NCBI GenBank assembly: GCA_001399705.1
Contig: LJCR01000007.1
Coordinates: 1 to 21,526 of the forward strand
Length of the DNA stretch: 21,526 bases
Source of the DNA: Kouleothrix aurantiaca
GTDB taxonomy: Bacteria > Chloroflexota > Chloroflexia > Chloroflexales > Roseiflexaceae
Direction of reading: 5' to 3'
Each line of letters begins with the position of its first letter. The first letter of the stretch is position 1. The notes below the pieces were generated by a model that worked only from the letters and a program-made list of their open reading frames with translations, was not told the DNA's origin and did no database searches. Below, in pieces: positions 14,756-21,526 of this stretch. The translations under genes were made by a program, and so were the position numbers.

Positions 14756-15640
14756 ATGACGACACCAACAACCTGCTGTGGCCCCACTGCGACATCGACC
14801 ACCACCGACAAGCAGGACATTCTGACCACTGTGCGCGAGCATTATGGCGCAGTGGCCATAGAAGTGCTGGCCAACAACACCGCGGGGTGCTGTGGCAGCG
14901 CCGACGATAGTTCTATCACCCAGAACCTGTATCTGGCCGACCAACTCGAGGGGTTGCCACTCAAAGCCGCGCTCGCATCGCTTGGCTGTGGCAACCCTAC
15001 AGCGCTGGCTGAGCTGCGCCCTGGCGAGGTTGTGCTCGATATGGGCAGCGGCGGCGGGATTGATGTGCTGCTCTCAGCCCGGCGGGTCGGCCCGACCGGC
15101 TTCGCCTATGGGCTGGACATGACCGACGCGATGTTAGAGCTTGCCCGGCACAACGCGGCAGAAGCTGGTGCCCAGAACGTCGCGTTCCTCAAGGGCGAGA
15201 TCGCTGCCATCCCGCTGCCGGACGCCAGCGTCGACGTGATTGTCTCGAATTGTGTTATTAATCTGGTTCCCGACAAGGCTGCGGTCTTTCAGGAGGCGTT
15301 CCGCGTGCTCAAACCTGGTGGGCGCTTTGCGGTCTCGGACATCGTCATCCATGGCGGCTTGCCCTCTGGGCTGATGGACACAGCGCAGATGCGCCAGGAT
15401 CTGTCCTCCTGGGCCGGATGCATTGCCGGCGCGCTGACGGATGCGGAGTATCGTGCAGGATTGGCGGCCGCGGGTTTCACCGCGATCGATCTAGAAATCA
15501 CTCGCCGATACAGCGTTGCCGACATACCCGCGAGCGCGACCGGGTGGACCGCGGGGCTTGACGAGGCGAGCAGGGCCGAACTCGTCGGGCGCTTCGCCAG
15601 CACCTTCGTCCGGGCAACCAAGCCGGCGCCGGGTTCATAG
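14756..15640 (+). CDS. arsM: ArsM As(III) S-adenosylmethionine methyltransferase with CCG-bearing N-terminus
   Basis: A 294-aa ArsM. It has the three catalytic cysteines in family context: C78 in ASLGCGNP, C166 in SNCVINL and C222 in SWAGCIAG, and the SAM-binding motif LDMGSGGGIDVLLSARRVG (about 94-112). It methylates As(III) to trivalent methylarsenicals in the cytoplasm. Extra vicinal pairs lie before the catalytic core: C7-C8 in the N-terminal TTCCGP, and C45-C46 in GCCGSAD (a CCG in this region is common in bacterial ArsM). The N-terminal CCGP resembles the neighbouring CCG protein. ATG 14756 has GAGGAGG about 5 nt upstream; the open frame upstream of it overlaps the peptidase gene. The product, methylarsenite, is more toxic than arsenite, which fits the flavoproteins nearby as oxidising partners. 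Confidence 0.95.
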   Translation: MTTPTTCCGPTATSTTTDKQDILTTVREHYGAVAIEVLANNTAGCCGSADDSSITQNLYLADQLEGLPLKAALASLGCGNPTALAELRPGEVVLDMGSGGGIDVLLSARRVGPTGFAYGLDMTDAMLELARHNAAEAGAQNVAFLKGEIAAIPLPDASVDVIVSNCVINLVPDKAAVFQEAFRVLKPGGRFAVSDIVIHGGLPSGLMDTAQMRQDLSSWAGCIAGALTDAEYRAGLAAAGFTAIDLEITRRYSVADIPASATGWTAGLDEASRAELVGRFASTFVRATKPAPGS

Positions 15641-15685
15641 AAGGCTTTCTTGGTGCTCTGATATGAAGGGAGGTTGCTCGACCCC

Positions 15686-16531
15686 TCAGACTTGCAGCTT
15701 ACGTGTATGCTGGAAGATGCGAAGGGCCGAGACTATCAGAATGATACCAAGGCCGATTTTGAGCACAGCGGCAGGCGCAATGCCGACCAGCAACCCGCCG
15801 ATGATTGCACCAATAACAGAACCAGCGCTCATCGGCGCGACGGTTTCCGCCAGGTCGCGCCGTTCGTTGAATGCGCCTCTGCTGGTGTAGCGCACCAGCC
15901 CCACAAGCACCGTAGGCAGGCTGATAAAAAGGCTAGCAGTTCCCGCTGTCTTGATGTCGGCACCGAACGCAAATATCATCGTTGGGATGATCAGCTCGCC
16001 GCCAGCGACGCCTAACAAGCTGCTTACTAGCCCGATAGCTAGGCCAAATACGACCCCTGCAACGACACGCCACAGAAGCGCTGGCGGGAGCAGGCCCGGC
16101 ACCTCTTGCGGTAGAAATCCCTCGACAATCAGCGCGCAACCAATGCCAATGAGCAACACGAGAATAACACGCTCTAGCTGTTCGTTCGAGAGCTGCCCGG
16201 AGAGGGACGCACCGAAGAACGCGGCCACCACCGCGCCGCCAATGAGGGCGAGCATGGAGGGCACGAAGGGAACAAGCGGCGAAAGCGACAGGGTACGCCC
16301 ACGAATAAGCAGAGAGGCGATAATAGTTGTCAGGCTTACAGCCAGATTGAGCGGGACGGCTTTACGCGCCGAATATCCGAGCATTCCGGCCAGCACGGGC
16401 AAGCGAAACTCAGCCCCGCCGAGGCCAATCAATCCCCCTAAAATGGCGATCGGAATGGCGCTCAGGAAGGCAAGGGGCGTGCGGTTACGAACAGTGCGCG
16501 GCACGTCCTGCGCCGTATTTGGTGATTGCAT
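15686..16531 (-). CDS. TauE/SafE-family membrane permease
   Basis: A 281-aa protein with about eight hydrophobic segments and the paired motifs IAILGGLIGLGGAEFRLPVL (about 28-47) and SSLLGVAGGELIIPTMIF, typical of TauE/SafE (DUF81) permeases. Family members export sulfite, sulfoacetate or other sulfur compounds; the substrate here is unknown. ATG 16531 has only a weak AAAGAAG site. It is convergent with arsM (45 nt between stops) and divergent from the 71-aa gene, so it is its own transcription unit. Sulfur-compound movement could support thiol demand under arsenic stress (inference). Confidence 0.88.
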   Translation of the reverse strand: MQSPNTAQDVPRTVRNRTPLAFLSAIPIAILGGLIGLGGAEFRLPVLAGMLGYSARKAVPLNLAVSLTTIIASLLIRGRTLSLSPLVPFVPSMLALIGGAVVAAFFGASLSGQLSNEQLERVILVLLIGIGCALIVEGFLPQEVPGLLPPALLWRVVAGVVFGLAIGLVSSLLGVAGGELIIPTMIFAFGADIKTAGTASLFISLPTVLVGLVRYTSRGAFNERRDLAETVAPMSAGSVIGAIIGGLLVGIAPAAVLKIGLGIILIVSALRIFQHTRKLQV

Positions 16532-16580
16532 TCGGCTTGCTTCTTTCCGTTTTCAATTTTTTAAGCAAAATCTCGCAGGG

Positions 16581-16610
16581 TGCGTCCTTTTTGAGAGAAA
16601 TCCGTCTATC
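16581..16610 (+). promoter_or_regulatory. ECF-like two-box motif C, before the 71-aa gene
   Basis: TGCGTCCTTTTT (16581-16592), 8 nt, TCCGTCTATC (16601-16610); cores 20 nt apart. It points at the 71-aa gene whose ATG is 66 nt beyond. A separate operator-like dyad lies between motif and gene. Confidence 0.65.
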
Positions 16611-16640
16611 AGAAGGTAAAGCGATTTCCGCCGGTCATTA

Positions 16641-16658
16641 TATCGAACACTTTCGATA
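16641..16658. promoter_or_regulatory. Operator-like inverted repeat TATCGAA-N4-TTCGATA
   Basis: Perfect 7-nt arms (16641-16647 and 16652-16658) around CACT. TATATC (16639-16644) overlaps the left arm exactly as at the arsN2 promoter, where the same dyad occurs with one mismatch. The likely role is a repressor site shared by two transcription units; the protein is unknown, with the As(III)-type ArsR a candidate. Confidence 0.6.
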
Positions 16659-16676
16659 ATTGCAGGAGGCACATTC

Positions 16677-16892
16677 ATGATCATTCTGAGCCGTGATGGT
16701 TCGCTGACGACGGAAGGCACGCACGAGCGCGCGATCAGGCAGGTCAAGGACACGATCGAAGTACCCGAGGATCTGGTTACTCAGCAGCCCGACCTGATTG
16801 ACCGTATCTTCACCTTCGCGTTTGATGTCCTGGATCTCCAGACCATCGACCTACGTATACGTCCAGTGTCGTTGGCTGGCCATCCTGACTGA
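16677..16892 (+). CDS. Small unknown protein (71 aa)
   Basis: Not recognised. ATG 16677 has a strong GCAGGAGGC site. The protein begins MIILSRDGSLTTEGTHERAI, is soluble, acidic in its centre (VPEDLVTQQPDLIDRIF), has no cysteine and no membrane segment. Good translation signals and a motif plus dyad upstream argue that it is real. It is first in a row with the Cys-tailed 111-aa gene (47 nt later) and the LLM oxidoreductase. No function is proposed. Confidence 0.7.
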   Translation: MIILSRDGSLTTEGTHERAIRQVKDTIEVPEDLVTQQPDLIDRIFTFAFDVLDLQTIDLRIRPVSLAGHPD

Positions 16893-16939
16893 TCGCCTGT
16901 ATCAGGCCTCGTTCTAAGAGCACTACCAGGAGCATTGCG

Positions 16940-17275
16940 ATGTATAACCCAGATCAGCAGTACGAGGCGCACATCTTCTATCTGAAGGAGTTGTCCGCGC
17001 AGGCCGAGCAGCGCCGCATGATCGCTGCCCTCGCGCAAGACCGGCCTGTGAGGATACGCGCTGCACTCAGGCGGCTGGGTGTTGTGCTGGTAAAGCTGAG
17101 CACGTGGCTCTCGCGCAGCGCGACGAGCAACCGGCCAAACTTGGCGTGGCGCGTGTCCCGCAAGCCAGATGGATGGGGCAGGGTCGTCGCGATGCCTTCA
17201 CCAGTGTGCGGAAACACTGGAGGCGTGTGTGAGGAGGGAGGCAATCAGTCCTGTGCTTGCTGTACGCAAGCTTGA
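16940..17275 (+). CDS. Unknown small protein with cysteine-rich C-terminal tail
   Basis: A 111-aa protein, not recognised. The N-terminal half is helical and basic (about 1-60: HIFYLKELSAQAEQRRM, then an Arg-rich stretch and LGVVLVKLSTWLSR, perhaps amphipathic). The end is PSPVCGNTGGVCEEGGNQ followed by SCACCTQA, giving C90, C97, C105, C107 and C108. This tail resembles in spirit the CCG tails of other proteins of the island and could bind As(III) (inference). ATG 16940 has AGGAG 7 nt upstream. The LLM gene starts 66 nt later. Confidence 0.72.
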   Translation: MYNPDQQYEAHIFYLKELSAQAEQRRMIAALAQDRPVRIRAALRRLGVVLVKLSTWLSRSATSNRPNLAWRVSRKPDGWGRVVAMPSPVCGNTGGVCEEGGNQSCACCTQA

Positions 17276-17341
17276 CGCGAGATTCAGCTCTGCGCTGCGA
17301 AGATGTGCATTTCCTGTATTCTGCGATGAGAGGAGGCCAGG

Positions 17342-18178
17342 ATGCGATTCGGACTGCTCGTTCAGATGACCGGTTTGTTGGGGTATCCCCAACCGCTGGC
17401 GCGCCTGGCGCGTGAGGCTGAGGCGGCCGGTTGGGACGGCTTCTTCATCTGGGACGTCTTCGGAGGCGACAAGGCCGCGCCCTCTCCGGTCGTCGATCCC
17501 TGGATTGCCCTGGCGGCGATTGCCGCGACGACCGAACGCATTCGCTTCGGGCCAATGGTGACCCCACTGCCGCGGCGCAGGCCTTGGAAAGTCGCCCGTG
17601 AGGCAGCCTCTCTCGATCACCTCTCCTCTGGGCGACTGATCTTGGGCGTCGGCATCGGCACGCCGCCAGAGGAGTTCGCTCGCTTCGGCGAGGAGCCCGA
17701 CCCTCGGATACGCGCGGAGATGCTCGACGAGGGACTGGAGGTGCTGACCGGGCTGTGGAGCGGCGAGCCGTTCTCGTTCCATGGCCGGCATTATCGGGTG
17801 GAAGAGGCGACGCTGCTGCCGCGCCCGGTCCAGCAGCCACGCATCCCGATCTGGGTCGGTGGAACCTGGCCGCGCAAGCCCTCGTTTCGGCGGGCGGCTC
17901 GCTGGGATGGAGTCTTCCCCGGCGGCCTTAACGGCAACCTGACCCTCGACGAGATCCATGAGATGGTCGGCTTCATCCAGTCACAGCGTCCCTCTGGGGA
18001 GCCGCTCGACGTGATGGTCGGCGGCGATGTGCCGTTCGATAATCCGGAGCGGGCTGGCGAGATCCTCGCGGAATACGCAGCAGCTGGGGTGACCTGGTGG
18101 ATGGAGGGGGTAGGGGAGTGGCGCGGCGATGTCGAGGCGATGGCCAGGTTCATCCAGGGCGGCCCACCCGGACGATAA
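17342..18178 (+). CDS. Luciferase-like (LLM) flavin/F420-dependent oxidoreductase
   Basis: A 278-aa TIM-barrel protein. MRFGLLVQMTGLLGYPQPLA, the block AGWDGFFIWDVF, TERIRFGPMVTPLPRRRPWKVARE and LDHLSSGRLILGVGIG match the bacterial luciferase-like superfamily, and the latter two blocks are frequent in F420-dependent members. It would oxidise or reduce a small organic substrate using reduced FMN or F420; which one cannot be decided. ATG 17342 follows GAGAGGAGGC. It is downstream of two small genes on the same strand and convergent with the MFS transporter, 46 nt apart. A role in organoarsenical redox chemistry is possible but unsupported. Confidence 0.87.
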   Translation: MRFGLLVQMTGLLGYPQPLARLAREAEAAGWDGFFIWDVFGGDKAAPSPVVDPWIALAAIAATTERIRFGPMVTPLPRRRPWKVAREAASLDHLSSGRLILGVGIGTPPEEFARFGEEPDPRIRAEMLDEGLEVLTGLWSGEPFSFHGRHYRVEEATLLPRPVQQPRIPIWVGGTWPRKPSFRRAARWDGVFPGGLNGNLTLDEIHEMVGFIQSQRPSGEPLDVMVGGDVPFDNPERAGEILAEYAAAGVTWWMEGVGEWRGDVEAMARFIQGGPPGR

Positions 18179-18224
18179 CCGTCGCAGCAACCAAATGACC
18201 TCCACAGACCGGCTCAGCTTGGAT

Positions 18225-19511
18225 CTATCCCTGAACCGCGTCTGGTGGTTTCTTCGGATTGCTCTGTGCTGCGGCAAACCAAAAACCGGCGACGACGAGT
18301 GTCGAGCTGGCCAGAACAACGACCAGAACAACGTCGTACGAGCCTGCGGCAGCCCAGAGCATCGCAATCCCCAGCGGTGCGATCGCCTTCGCGATGGTTG
18401 CCGGTACGGCCAGCACACTATTGATCGCGCCGTAGGCCTCGCGCGTCAGCATCTCGGGGACGGCAATCCCGCGCACGATCGTCAGGATCCCGTTCGCCGC
18501 GCCATAGAGCGTAGCAAATGCGGCCAGCGAGGCAAACATCGGCGGGGGCAGCAGAAGCAGCAGCAGCGCGATCGGGAAGGCCAGCACCACCACTTTGCCG
18601 ATCGCCCGCACGGATGCTCGCTCCGCGATCCCCCAGACCGCGATCCGCCCGGCAACCTGCGAAGGACCCAGCAGGACGAGCACAGCCACCACGGTCGCGG
18701 TGTCGAAGCCTCGCTCAAGCAACAATGAGTACAGGTGAAAGCCGAACCCGGAGAATGTCGCGTAATAGACCGTGAAGGCGATCAGCAGCCCCCAGAACGC
18801 CGGCTGATGCAGCGCCCATCGCACCGCCCGCCGTCCTGCCAGCGGCGCTTCATTGCGCGTCACTGATGCTGACTCTGGTGGCTGCGCGTCTACTTTGGCA
18901 TTGATGATGCCGAGATAGAGTGGAGCGCACAGGGTGAGATTGATCACACCAAGCACCACAAGCGTGCTGCGCCAGTCCAGCTGATTGATGAGCAATTGAA
19001 TAAGCGGCACGAACACGGTACTCGCAAAGCCACCCCACAGGGTGAGTGTCGTAATGCCGCGGCGGGCCTCGGAGCCGTAGCGCCGCGCAACAACCGCGAA
19101 AGCCGTCTCGTAGAGCGTCATCGCCTGGGCCAGGCCAAGGAGAGCAAGCAACGGATAGAGTGCCCAGAGGCTCGCAATCTGTGACCATGCAAGCAACAGC
19201 AGAGCAGCAAGCCCAGAGCCAAGCGCCATGACTGTGCGACCATGCCCACGGTCGATCGCCGCCCCGATCGGGTAGGCCGTGACACTCGCGGCCAGCAGCC
19301 CGATGGTTGCCGCGCCATAGACCTCAGGCTTAGACAGCCCGAGGTCCTGACCCATCCGTTCGGCGATCAGCGGGAAGCTGTAGTACAGCGTGCCCCACGA
19401 AGCGATCTGACCGATCCCAAGCCCCGCAATAAACAGCTCTCGCCCAGAGCGCGCTGCCAGGGATGGCACTCGCCAGCCCTCGGCAGCGCGCCGTTCGGCT
19501 CGCTCACCCAC
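18225..19511 (-). CDS. Major-facilitator-superfamily transporter
   Basis: A 428-aa MFS protein with about twelve hydrophobic segments: GRELFIAGLGIGQIASWGTL opens helix 1, the helix 2-3 loop has AIDRGHGRTVM, and a hydrophilic centre (about 210-235) separates the halves. The start is GTG 19511, with GGAG 6 nt upstream; it overlaps the last codons of the flavoprotein gene by 8 nt, so translation is coupled. The open frame upstream is a shadow of the Cys-rich tail. Pairing with a CCG-tailed flavoprotein suggests it exports the product of that enzyme, perhaps an arsenical. ArsK-type MFS exporters are known, but I cannot assign this protein to them. Confidence 0.88.
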   Translation of the reverse strand: MGERAERRAAEGWRVPSLAARSGRELFIAGLGIGQIASWGTLYYSFPLIAERMGQDLGLSKPEVYGAATIGLLAASVTAYPIGAAIDRGHGRTVMALGSGLAALLLLAWSQIASLWALYPLLALLGLAQAMTLYETAFAVVARRYGSEARRGITTLTLWGGFASTVFVPLIQLLINQLDWRSTLVVLGVINLTLCAPLYLGIINAKVDAQPPESASVTRNEAPLAGRRAVRWALHQPAFWGLLIAFTVYYATFSGFGFHLYSLLLERGFDTATVVAVLVLLGPSQVAGRIAVWGIAERASVRAIGKVVVLAFPIALLLLLLPPPMFASLAAFATLYGAANGILTIVRGIAVPEMLTREAYGAINSVLAVPATIAKAIAPLGIAMLWAAAGSYDVVLVVVLASSTLVVAGFWFAAAQSNPKKPPDAVQG

Positions 19512-21114
19512 AGCACGCTCCAGCAGTGACGACTTGGACGGAGGATGTGGCCTCGGTCGTACCGCAGCCGCAGCCGTCCAGCCCAGCCGCTTTGGCATCC
19601 GCATCCTTGACACAACAGGCATCAGCACCTGCCGGCGCCGGGCCGCCGCAACACCCTGTAGCGGCTTGGGCATCGCTGTCGGCAAGCACGAGCTGAAGGT
19701 TGTTAACGGGCGCAGTTACACTGGCACCGAGTGGTGTGAGGGTGATCAGATTGCTTTCACTGACCGGCGCAGCCACCGCCGGGCCACAGCATGACGATGC
19801 CACGCCACCACCGGCGGCTACCGGCCCTGAGCAGACGCCCGTTTCAGGCAGGGTCAGCTCGACCCGTCGCGCGGCCTCCCAGTCGCCCGCCAGCGCCGCG
19901 ACGACCGAGCGCGCCTGCTCGTAGCCGGTCAAGAGCAGAAACGTCGGCGCGCGTCCGTAGCTCTTCATGCCGATCATGTAGAAGTTCGGCTCTGGATGAG
20001 CCAGCTCGTCCGCGCCATGCGGCGGGACGGTGCCGCAGCTGTGAATATTCGGGTCGATTAGCGGCGCTAGCGCGGTTGGTGCCTCAACGGCCGGGTCGAG
20101 GCCCAGGCGCAGCTCGCCCAGCATCGTCAGGTCCGGCCGAAGACCGGTGGCCACGATGATTTCGTCCACTGGTGCGAGCGCCCGGTCGCCGGCGAAGGCG
20201 ACGATGCCGTCAGGTGTCCGCTCCAGGCGATCGGTGCGCCAGCCGGTGATCAGCTGAACAACCCCTCGCTCGACCAGCGCGCGAATGCGCTGGCCCAGCG
20301 CGCCACGCGCCGGCAGGGCGTCGTTGGCGCCGCCGCCATACGCCTGGCCCATCTCGCCGCGCCGCACGATCCAGGTGATGCTGGTATCGGGAACCTGCTC
20401 GGCCAGTGCCGCCAGATCGAGGATGGCGTTGAAGGCCGAGTGGCCGCTGCCGGCCACCAGCACGCGCCGGCCTGCATAGCGCGCCCGCTCGCGACTCAGC
20501 ACGTCGGGGATGCCATAGAAGATCCTCTCGGCCAGGGCGCGCTCGCCGGCGGCGGGCAACCCACTTGCGCCCAGGGGATTGGGTGTTGTGTACGTGCCCG
20601 AGGCATCGATCACCGCGCGGGCAAAGACGATTTCCTCGTCACCATCCGCGCCTGTGATGTAGAGCTGAAATGGAGCGACTTCACGACCCTCGGTCTTCAT
20701 CTTGTCGAAGCCGGCGCGTGTCACGTCAGTCACGCGGCGATTCAGGCGCACGTGCGGCGCAATAGCTGGATGGGCCGCCAGCGGACCCAAATACTGCTCA
20801 ACCAGGGCACGGCCAGTCGGGTAGCTCTCAGGGTCGGGCGCCTGCCAGCTGGTTTGCTCAAGCAGGCGCGCCGCGGCGGGATCGATGCAGTACTGCCAGG
20901 GCGAGAACATCTGAACGTGGCCCCAGGCGATCATACTGTGGCCAACGCGCGGCCCGGCCTCGAAAACGACGAAGGGCATATTGCGCTCGATGAGGTGGGC
21001 GGCGGCGGCCAGGCCGATGGGGCCTGCACCGATGATCGCGATCGGCAACTCAGTTGCAGTTCTTCCATTTGTCGCTTGCTTCCCGACGTGTGCATCAAAC
21101 AGACCGTTAGTCAT
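19504..21114 (-). CDS. FAD/NAD(P)-binding flavoprotein with an 11-cysteine CCG tail
   Basis: A 536-aa protein. Residues about 22-410 are a two-dinucleotide-binding flavoprotein: GAGPIG (29-34), DASGTYTTPNPLG, GSGHSA (222-227) and ATGLRPDL. The last ~110 residues are a low-complexity Ala/Gly/Val tail with cysteines at 428, 442-443, 488-489, 500-501, 515, 517 and 534-535, mostly as CCG or CC and ending in ACCG. It is likely an NADPH-dependent oxidase acting on a thiol-bound arsenical presented by the tail (inference). ATG 21114 has AGGAG upstream. Motif D lies about 50 nt before it. The stop codon overlaps the MFS start. An ArsV/ArsW-type monooxygenase plus Cys-rich partner in one chain is one possible reading. 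Confidence 0.88.
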   Translation of the reverse strand: MTNGLFDAHVGKQATNGRTATELPIAIIGAGPIGLAAAAHLIERNMPFVVFEAGPRVGHSMIAWGHVQMFSPWQYCIDPAAARLLEQTSWQAPDPESYPTGRALVEQYLGPLAAHPAIAPHVRLNRRVTDVTRAGFDKMKTEGREVAPFQLYITGADGDEEIVFARAVIDASGTYTTPNPLGASGLPAAGERALAERIFYGIPDVLSRERARYAGRRVLVAGSGHSAFNAILDLAALAEQVPDTSITWIVRRGEMGQAYGGGANDALPARGALGQRIRALVERGVVQLITGWRTDRLERTPDGIVAFAGDRALAPVDEIIVATGLRPDLTMLGELRLGLDPAVEAPTALAPLIDPNIHSCGTVPPHGADELAHPEPNFYMIGMKSYGRAPTFLLLTGYEQARSVVAALAGDWEAARRVELTLPETGVCSGPVAAGGGVASSCCGPAVAAPVSESNLITLTPLGASVTAPVNNLQLVLADSDAQAATGCCGGPAPAGADACCVKDADAKAAGLDGCGCGTTEATSSVQVVTAGACCG

Positions 21115-21161
21115 GAACGTTCTCCTGTTTCTGGATTAGAATGAGCAATTGCGTGTACACC

Positions 21162-21193
21162 GAGATAGACGCAAAACATGAAAAAAGGACGCA
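21162..21193 (-). promoter_or_regulatory. ECF-like two-box motif D, before the CCG-tailed flavoprotein gene
   Basis: On the minus strand TGCGTCCTTTTTT (21193-21181) is followed by TGCGTCTATCTC (21173-21162); cores 20 nt apart. It points at the flavoprotein gene, whose ATG is 48 nt beyond. TTCCCAAAT (21210-21202) lies upstream, as at motif B. Confidence 0.65.
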
Positions 21194-21254
21194 GATCTTC
21201 TATTTGGGAATGAAGCGATGGCTCACGTGTCCCTTCAGTGAAACAGGTACGCGA

Positions 21255-21526
21255 TCAGCGTGTCGGACAACAGATCTGCGTAGCTGCTAGCCGTAGGCGC
21301 GCCGGAATGAGAGCGCGCTTTGTAGGCCCAAGGTGTCGTGTCAGGTCGCGCACAACCGCCGCAGCATCGGGACCAACACCGCGCAATGTGGCCGAGGCGA
21401 AGGTGCGCTGGTTGGATATACCCACGAAATACAGGCCGGGCACGGTCAGGCTCACGCCGTCCCGTTGCCACGCCTGGCCCTGCGCGTCGAGCGCACCCAG
21501 TGGCGCAAGATAGGCCAGGTTGGGAC
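21255..21526 (-). CDS. C-terminus of an ArsO-like flavoprotein (5' end outside window)
   Basis: The minus-strand frame is open from the window edge and ends at TGA 21257-21255; about 90 codons are seen. PGLYFVGISNQRTFASATLR followed by GVGPDAAAVVRDL is the usual C-terminal block of FAD-dependent monooxygenases of the ArsO kind, where the FAD-contacting GLYFVG segment lies near the end. The last residues, ATQICCPTR, hold a vicinal CC pair, as in other proteins of this island. It lies upstream of the CCG-tailed flavoprotein gene on the same strand, but motif D lies between them, so the downstream gene probably has its own promoter. The substrate cannot be told from this part. Confidence 0.8.
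   Translation of the reverse strand, partial: PNLAYLAPLGALDAQGQAWQRDGVSLTVPGLYFVGISNQRTFASATLRGVGPDAAAVVRDLTRHLGPTKRALIPARLRLAATQICCPTR

Noticed and set aside
16895..16907. GCCTG-TAT-CAGGC hairpin after the 71-aa gene
   Set aside because: A short stem without a T-tract; cannot be told from chance.
19512..19685. N-terminal extension of the MFS transporter
   Set aside because: It reads the Cys-rich tail of the flavoprotein in another frame; GTG 19511 with GGAG fits the family start.
1..21526. CRISPR arrays, tRNA and rRNA genes
   Set aside because: No regularly spaced direct repeats and no tRNA- or rRNA-like sequence was recognised by eye.

Overview
The window is a high-GC bacterial arsenic-resistance island of about 20 kb. 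Gene content (ArsR-ArsC fusion, GAPDH/ArsJ pair, ArsN2, ArsM, SigZ-type sigma factor, F420-type luciferase-like oxidoreductase) and coding style suggest a Chloroflexota-like host. That assignment is inference from protein style and was not tested.

Layout. 1-1375: the 3' end of an ABC exporter and a TetR regulator, probably outside the arsenic island. 1453-6646 (+): an arsenate operon behind a consensus sigma70 promoter with a 39-bp perfect palindrome: ArsR-ArsC fusion, glyceraldehyde-3-phosphate dehydrogenase, ArsJ, a lone PstS-like lipoprotein, and an M48-like membrane protein whose catalytic Glu is Ala. 6651-6870 (-): remnant of an IS5-type transposase. 9490-7051 (-): a PIG-L deacetylase fused to a cyclic-nucleotide-binding domain, then an ArsO-like flavoprotein. 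9837-11392 (+): an As(III)-type ArsR, ArsN2 and a SigZ-like sigma factor with a Cys-rich tail. 11526-12911 (+): an EamA transporter and a cupin. 13106-15640 (+): a 90-aa protein with four CCG motifs, an M28 peptidase, and ArsM with extra CC pairs at its N-terminus. 16531-15686 (-): a TauE/SafE permease. 16677-18178 (+): two small unknown proteins (the second with a Cys-rich tail) and an LLM oxidoreductase. 21114-18225 (-): a flavoprotein with an 11-Cys CCG tail, overlapping an MFS transporter. 21526-21255 (-): the 3' end of another flavoprotein ending close to a CC pair.

How it may work. Arsenate is handled by ArsC reduction and by the GAPDH/ArsJ route (1-arseno-3-phosphoglycerate made and exported). 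Arsenite and methylarsenite would be handled by ArsM, ArsO-like flavoproteins, ArsN2 and several permeases, possibly helped by CCG-type thiol modules.

The most striking non-coding signal is a two-box motif: TGCGTC(C)TTTTT, then a second NNCGTC box starting exactly 20 nt after the first. It occurs five times, always in an intergenic region and always pointing at the next gene start. It has the look of an ECF sigma promoter, and the island encodes one sigma factor, with no recognisable anti-sigma gene and with seven cysteines, six of them in its last 31 residues. I propose a self-contained, thiol-sensing sigma regulon covering the non-ArsJ part of the island.
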